DNA from: Nitrospirota bacterium
Lineage (GTDB): Bacteria; Nitrospirota; 9FT-COMBO-42-15; HDB-SIOI813
Direction: 5' to 3'
Length of the DNA stretch: 39,116 nt
NCBI GenBank assembly: GCA_020846775.1
Contig: JADLDG010000111.1
Coordinates: 1 to 39,116, forward strand
The translations under genes and the position numbers were made by a program. The first letter of the stretch is position 1, and each line of letters begins with the position of its first letter. The notes under the pieces are model-generated. The model ran no database searches and was not told where the DNA came from. It saw only the letters and a program-made list of their open reading frames with translations. Shown one piece after another: positions 34,794 through 39,116 of the stretch.

Positions 34794-36720
34794 ATTCATA
34801 ACGACTCCTATCTATTATGTCAACGATGTACCGCACATAGGTCATGCATACACTACAGTGGCCGCTGATGTCCTTGCAAGGTACTATAGGATGTGTGGTC
34901 ATGAAGTCATGTTCCTTACAGGGACCGATGAGCACGGACAGAAAGTACAGGAGGCTGCGGCACGACACGGTAAATCTCCTGAGTCATATGTAGATGAACT
35001 TGTTGTAAGATTCAGTGAACTCTGGAAGTCGCTTCACATATCAAACGACGACTTTATACGTACAACAGAGGAAAGGCACATAAGGGTTGTACAGGGGGCT
35101 TTAGATCTCCTGTTCAAAAAAGGTGATATATATAAAGACACCTATGAGGGTTGGTATTGCCTTCCTGATGAACGTTTCTGGACAGAGAAGGACCTTGCAG
35201 ATGGGAAATGTCCTGAGTGCGGCAGGGGTGTTGAAAAGATCTCCGAGAGCAACTATTTCTTCCGTATGGGAAGATACCAGGCGTGGCTTACAGACTATAT
35301 AAACAACCATCCTGATTATATCCAGCCGGTATCGAGAAGGAATGAAGTGCTGGGTTTCCTTCAAAACCAGCTTGGAGACCTCTGCATATCAAGACCAAAG
35401 GCACGGCTGTCATGGGGGATACCCCTCCCGTTCGATAATGAATACGTGACATATGTCTGGTTTGATGCCCTTGTAAACTATATATCTGTGCCAGGTTATC
35501 TCTCTGATATGGACAGATTCACGAAGTGGTGGCCTGCTGACTTCCACCTCATTGGCAAGGACATACTCACCACTCACTCTGTATACTGGTCCACAATGCT
35601 GAAGGCACTGGGTGCCGAACTTCCAAAGACCATCTTTGCACATGGATGGTGGACTGTAGAGGGTGAGAAGATGTCAAAGAGCCGCGGGAACGTGGTTAAT
35701 CCCGTTGACATTATACGGGAGTTTGGAGTTGACCAGTTCAGATATTTCCTCATGCGTGAGGTAACGTTCGGACTTGACGGTGATTTCTCGAAGGATGCAA
35801 TGATAAGAAGGATCAACAGCGACCTTGCAAATGACCTTGGAAATCTCCTGAACAGGACTATATCAATGATAGAAAAATATTGTGACGGGACGATTCCATC
35901 GCCTTCAGCATCTGCATCTGCAACTTCTCAGGACATGACTATCAGAGGCTCCGCAGAAGGTCTTTCCGTTAAGGTCGCCGGCTTCATGGAGAGGCTTGAG
36001 TACAACAAGGTCTTAAATGCTTTATGGGAGGTGATAGGCTCAGCCAACAGATATATTGATGAATCTGCACCCTGGACACTGGCTAAGTATGCATCAAAGA
36101 GGGAGCGTCTTGCTACAGTCCTCTATAATTCGGCAGAGGTGCTGCGCATAATCACCCTGCACATTTTCCCTTATATGCCTGAGACGGCTAAAGAGATGTG
36201 GCATCAGCTCGGTATAGAGGAAGATATTGAATCAGTCAGCCTTGATTCGTCAAGTAAATGGTGCGGCCTTAAGTCAGGACTGCGTGTCAAAAAGGGAAGG
36301 GTATTATTTCCGAGGATAGATACTGAAATTAAAAGTGAGGGGTCAAAGATAATGGATGAGATAAAAGAAACTGCAGTAGAAAAACCGGTAGTCAGTGATA
36401 CCATCTCTATTGAAGATTTTGCAAAGATCAAACTCAGGGTGGGAAAGATAATCAGTGCAGAAGGCGTCCCGAATTCAAAGAAACTTATTAAACTGATGAT
36501 AGATATTGGAGATGAAAAGAGACAGTTGGTTGCAGGCATAGCATTACATTACAAGCCGGAAGAGATCGTGGGGAAGAGTGTTGTCATAGTGGCAAACCTT
36601 AAACCTGCAAAGCTTATGGGCATAGAGTCACAGGGGATGGTGCTGGCGGCAAGCAGCGGAGACACACTGACATTACTGCAGCCGGGTCAGGATATACAGC
36701 CTGGAGCAGTTGTCAAGTAG
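34780..36720 (+). CDS. metG: Methionyl-tRNA synthetase
   Basis: Charges tRNA-Met. The ATG at 34780 (MTKGKFITTPIYYVNDVPHI) fits the family start, with AGGGA upstream; longer frames begin inside ricT. The 646-residue protein has the HIGH motif (PHIGHAYTTV), a zinc-region CPEC, the KMSKS signature in EGEKMSKSRGNVV, the anticodon-binding helices (about 390-520) and a C-terminal tRNA-binding OB domain (IKLRVGKIISAEGVPNSKKL), the Trbp111-like extension of many bacterial enzymes. A short Ser/Ala-rich stretch (PSPSASASAT) joins the core and the helical part. Confidence 0.97.
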   Translation: MTKGKFITTPIYYVNDVPHIGHAYTTVAADVLARYYRMCGHEVMFLTGTDEHGQKVQEAAARHGKSPESYVDELVVRFSELWKSLHISNDDFIRTTEERHIRVVQGALDLLFKKGDIYKDTYEGWYCLPDERFWTEKDLADGKCPECGRGVEKISESNYFFRMGRYQAWLTDYINNHPDYIQPVSRRNEVLGFLQNQLGDLCISRPKARLSWGIPLPFDNEYVTYVWFDALVNYISVPGYLSDMDRFTKWWPADFHLIGKDILTTHSVYWSTMLKALGAELPKTIFAHGWWTVEGEKMSKSRGNVVNPVDIIREFGVDQFRYFLMREVTFGLDGDFSKDAMIRRINSDLANDLGNLLNRTISMIEKYCDGTIPSPSASASATSQDMTIRGSAEGLSVKVAGFMERLEYNKVLNALWEVIGSANRYIDESAPWTLAKYASKRERLATVLYNSAEVLRIITLHIFPYMPETAKEMWHQLGIEEDIESVSLDSSSKWCGLKSGLRVKKGRVLFPRIDTEIKSEGSKIMDEIKETAVEKPVVSDTISIEDFAKIKLRVGKIISAEGVPNSKKLIKLMIDIGDEKRQLVAGIALHYKPEEIVGKSVVIVANLKPAKLMGIESQGMVLAASSGDTLTLLQPGQDIQPGAVVK

Positions 36721-36728
36721 GTCAGCAT

Positions 36729-37505
36729 ATGCTAATAGACACCCACTGCCACCTGACCATGCCTGACTACGAGGCTGACAGGCCAACCGTAATACAACGT
36801 GCAATTGATGCCGGTATCTCTCATCTGATAACGATCGGCACTGACATAGAAGACAGCAGGCAGGCAATCGCCGTCGCAGAACAACACGACAACATCTACG
36901 CCGCCGTTGGTATTCACCCTCATGACGTAAAAGAGATCACAAATACTGACAAAATATCTGATACTATTAAAGAGCTTGCATCAAACAAAAAGGTAGTAGC
37001 CCTTGGAGAGACAGGTCTTGATTACCACTACATGCATTCCGAGGCCAAAATCCAGCAGGACCACTTCAGGCTTGAGATAAACCTGGCGAAATCCCTTGGA
37101 CTCCCTGTTATCGTCCACAGCCGGGAGGCACAGGACGACACTCTTCAAATCCTGAAGGAAGAAAGTGTCGGGACAACCGGCGGAGTATTGCATTGCTTCT
37201 CAGGCGGCATGGAGATGGCAGAAAAGGCGATGGAGATGGGACTCTACATTTCTTTCTCCGGAGTAATCACATTTAAAAATGCCCGTAATATACTCGACAT
37301 CGTGAAGGCAATTCCAATCAACAGGATACTGATTGAGACAGATGCACCCTTTCTGACCCCGGTCCCCTACAGAGGGAAGAGGAACGAACCAGCGTATGTC
37401 AGACAGGTGGCAGAAAAGATTGCAGAGGTAAAAGGTATCTCACTGGAAGAGCTGGGAAGGGCTGTAATGAGCAACGCATCAAGATTGTTCAAGATTACAA
37501 TTTAA
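36729..37505 (+). CDS. tatD: TatD-family metal-dependent DNase
   Basis: A 258-residue TIM-barrel hydrolase. Metal ligands appear in the classical motifs [50 protein letters not shown] and [11 protein letters not shown]. TatD enzymes trim DNA (and in some cases RNA) 3' ends. It starts eight bases after metG with a TAGGT ribosome-binding site, continuing the tmk-to-tatD cluster. It probably shares a transcript with metG. Confidence 0.96.
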   Translation: MLIDTHCHLTMPDYEADRPTVIQRAIDAGISHLITIGTDIEDSRQAIAVAEQHDNIYAAVGIHPHDVKEITNTDKISDTIKELASNKKVVALGETGLDYHYMHSEAKIQQDHFRLEINLAKSLGLPVIVHSREAQDDTLQILKEESVGTTGGVLHCFSGGMEMAEKAMEMGLYISFSGVITFKNARNILDIVKAIPINRILIETDAPFLTPVPYRGKRNEPAYVRQVAEKIAEVKGISLEELGRAVMSNASRLFKITI

Positions 37506-37524
37506 AAAAGAGGTGAACACTGAT

Positions 37525-38979
37525 ATGTCAGAGCCTATATTGATAGCCAGAGGAAACAGGGATCTGTTCCTCCTCCCTAAGATGGCCAACCGGCACGGTC
37601 TCATTGCAGGGGCCACAGGAACCGGAAAAACAGTTACACTTCAGGTAATGGCTGAGAACTTCAGCAGGGCAGGAGTTCCTGTTTTCATGGCTGACATCAA
37701 GGGGGACCTCTCAGGTATAAGCCAGCCGGGGACAGAAAAGCCAAAGATCGTGGAACGGGTTAAGCAGCTCGGGTTGACAGGTTTCAGTTATTACGCCTCC
37801 CCGGTGATATTCTGGGATGTATTCGGAGTACAGGGGCATCCTGTAAGAACCACCGTCTCAGAGATGGGGCCGCTCCTCTTCAGCCGGCTGCTGAACCTCA
37901 ATGAAACCCAGAGCAGTATACTTTCGATGGTATATAAGATAGCTGATGACAACGGCATGCTCCTGCTGGATCTTAAAGATCTGCGTTCAATGGTTCAGTA
38001 TGTCGGAGATAATGCCGGCGAGTTCACTACCAGTTATGGAAGGGTCTCAACGGCCAGCATTGGTGCGGTACAGCGAGGTCTGATGGCCCTGGAAGAGCAA
38101 AGCGGCGACAGGCTTTTTGGAGAGCCTGCACTGAACCTTGACGATTTGATACAGACGGACACTGATGGCAAAGGCATAATCAATATTCTCGCCGCTGATA
38201 AATTGATGCAGTCACCAAAGATGTATGCAACCTTTTTACTATGGCTCCTTTCCGAACTGTTCGAGCAGCTCCCCGAGGTTGGAGATCTGGAAAAACCCAA
38301 ACTGGTTTTCTTCTTTGATGAGGCCCATCTCCTGTTTGAAGATGCGCCGTCGGTGTTGCAGGATAAGATCGAACAGGTGGTTAGACTGATACGTTCAAAA
38401 GGTGTAGGGGTTTACTTCATCAGTCAGAACCCCCTTGATCTACCGGACAAGGTACTCGGACAACTCGGCAACCGTGTCCAGCATGCCCTGCGTGCATTTA
38501 CCCCACGGGATCAGAAGGCAGTGAGGGCTGCTGCAGAGACATTCCGGAGCAATCCCGGGCTTGACGTAACAGCTGCAATAACTGAACTGGGTGTGGGCGA
38601 GGCGCTGGTATCCATGCTCGATGAAAAGGGGGCCCCCGGTATTGTAGAACGGGCATTCATCCTTCCGCCGCATAGTCAAATTGGCCCCATCAACAATGGT
38701 GTCAGGGAAATGGTTATCCGCCGGTCGGCTATTTACGGTCATTATGAAAATTCTGTTGACCGTGAGTCGGCTTATGAGATGCTGAAAAAACGTGCGGAAC
38801 ATGCAGCTCTGAACACCGCCAGGCAAGAACCAACTTCATCCGGAGGCAACAGGGCTGGACGCAAGCCGGACTCATTGGTGGAGGTAATGGCCAAAAGCGC
38901 AGCCCGTGCCATTGGAAGCAAGGTAGGCCGTGAGATCATGCGGGGAGTTCTTGGGTCAATATTCGGGAAAAGGAGTTAG
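37525..38979 (+). CDS. HerA/FtsK-like ATPase, DUF853 family (YjgR-like)
   Basis: A 484-residue ATPase of unknown role. Walker A is [10 protein letters not shown] near 29-38, Walker B is [13 protein letters not shown] and the sensor-like [17 protein letters not shown] follows; [11 protein letters not shown] after the P-loop is diagnostic of the DUF853 group. I choose ATG 37525, which has AGAGGTG about nine bases upstream; the GTG at 37513 is part of that site. The C-terminal 90 residues include an Arg/Ala-rich linker ([18 protein letters not shown]). Its start lies close to the tatD stop, so it may be co-transcribed. Confidence 0.9.
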   Translation: MSEPILIARGNRDLFLLPKMANRHGLIAGATGTGKTVTLQVMAENFSRAGVPVFMADIKGDLSGISQPGTEKPKIVERVKQLGLTGFSYYASPVIFWDVFGVQGHPVRTTVSEMGPLLFSRLLNLNETQSSILSMVYKIADDNGMLLLDLKDLRSMVQYVGDNAGEFTTSYGRVSTASIGAVQRGLMALEEQSGDRLFGEPALNLDDLIQTDTDGKGIINILAADKLMQSPKMYATFLLWLLSELFEQLPEVGDLEKPKLVFFFDEAHLLFEDAPSVLQDKIEQVVRLIRSKGVGVYFISQNPLDLPDKVLGQLGNRVQHALRAFTPRDQKAVRAAAETFRSNPGLDVTAAITELGVGEALVSMLDEKGAPGIVERAFILPPHSQIGPINNGVREMVIRRSAIYGHYENSVDRESAYEMLKKRAEHAALNTARQEPTSSGGNRAGRKPDSLVEVMAKSAARAIGSKVGREIMRGVLGSIFGKRS

Positions 38980-39042
38980 CGAGGATATTGGGGTTGTGTC
39001 CCGATTCGTGTGGAAAATGACATATCCCGGTATCCATGGTTA

Positions 39043-39116
39043 TTAAATGACCTCCACATTTGCCTTTAAATCAATGATCTTTAGTCGTCCCATATCTGAG
39101 TATACCCCTTTAAGCA
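39043..39116 (-). CDS. Possible C-terminal tail of a truncated gene at the right edge
   Basis: An open frame enters from the window edge and ends in TAA at 39045-39043, coding LKGVYSDMGRLKIIDLKANVE and VI. It is convergent with the DUF853 gene. At 23 residues it is too short to identify, and may be chance. Confidence 0.25.
   Translation of the reverse strand, partial: LKGVYSDMGRLKIIDLKANVEVI

Overview
The window looks like a chromosomal segment of a Gram-negative, Nitrospirota- or deltaproteobacteria-like environmental bacterium. This placement is an inference from gene content and order (glnD, GH57, eno-ftsB, gatCAB, glmS-glmU, tmk-holB-ricT-metG-tatD, lipoproteins with lipoboxes) and was not tested by a search. 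Most of it is ordinary housekeeping DNA; the unusual part is the first 5.5 kb.

Region 1 (1-3.5 kb, minus strand) is accessory DNA: a PLD-type (HKD) nuclease-like gene running off the left edge, a DUF6361-like gene overlapping it, a broken IS66 tnpC remnant and a free-standing LAGLIDADG homing endonuclease. Region 2 (3.5-5.5 kb, minus strand) is a trans-translation locus: ssrA (tmRNA), a PCYCGC-like lipoprotein and smpB. The tmRNA gene is split: its T-loop is interrupted by a 325-nt group I intron. Removing the intron restores a T-arm and a 7-bp acceptor stem, giving a mature RNA of 359 nt with the tag A-GKNTTANADYALAA. The accessory DNA begins directly 3' of ssrA, a classic integration site, and the endonuclease is the first gene past the tmRNA terminator. 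This intron/endonuclease/tmRNA arrangement is the most interesting system here.

Region 3 (5.5-14.1 kb) has tRNA-Leu(GAG), glnD, a three-gene DevBCA/MacAB-like ABC exporter, an OsmC-family protein, a lipoprotein with an alpha/beta-hydrolase fold but no nucleophile Ser, a secreted PAP2 phosphatase and tRNA-His. Region 4 (14.2-20.5 kb) has a CCA-adding/poly(A) polymerase gene carrying in-frame palindromic repeats, recQ, an HD phosphohydrolase and a GH57 glycosidase. Region 5 (20.5-32.3 kb, minus strand) is a long co-directional block: DUF502, glmU, glmS, pcrA/uvrD, gatC, panD, gatA, gatB, eno, ftsB. Region 6 (32.4-39 kb, plus strand) is tmk-holB-ricT-metG-tatD plus a HerA-like ATPase.

The genes serve translation and its quality control (tmRNA/SmpB, GatCAB, MetRS, tRNAs, CCA enzyme), cell-wall precursor supply (GlmS, GlmU), nitrogen signalling (GlnD), DNA replication and repair (RecQ, UvrD, HolB, Tmk) and envelope functions. 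Three families of small dispersed repeats (C-rich palindromes, ctcattgc arrays, TCAGG-type palindromes) sit between and inside genes and in places supply ribosome-binding sites or C-terminal codons.
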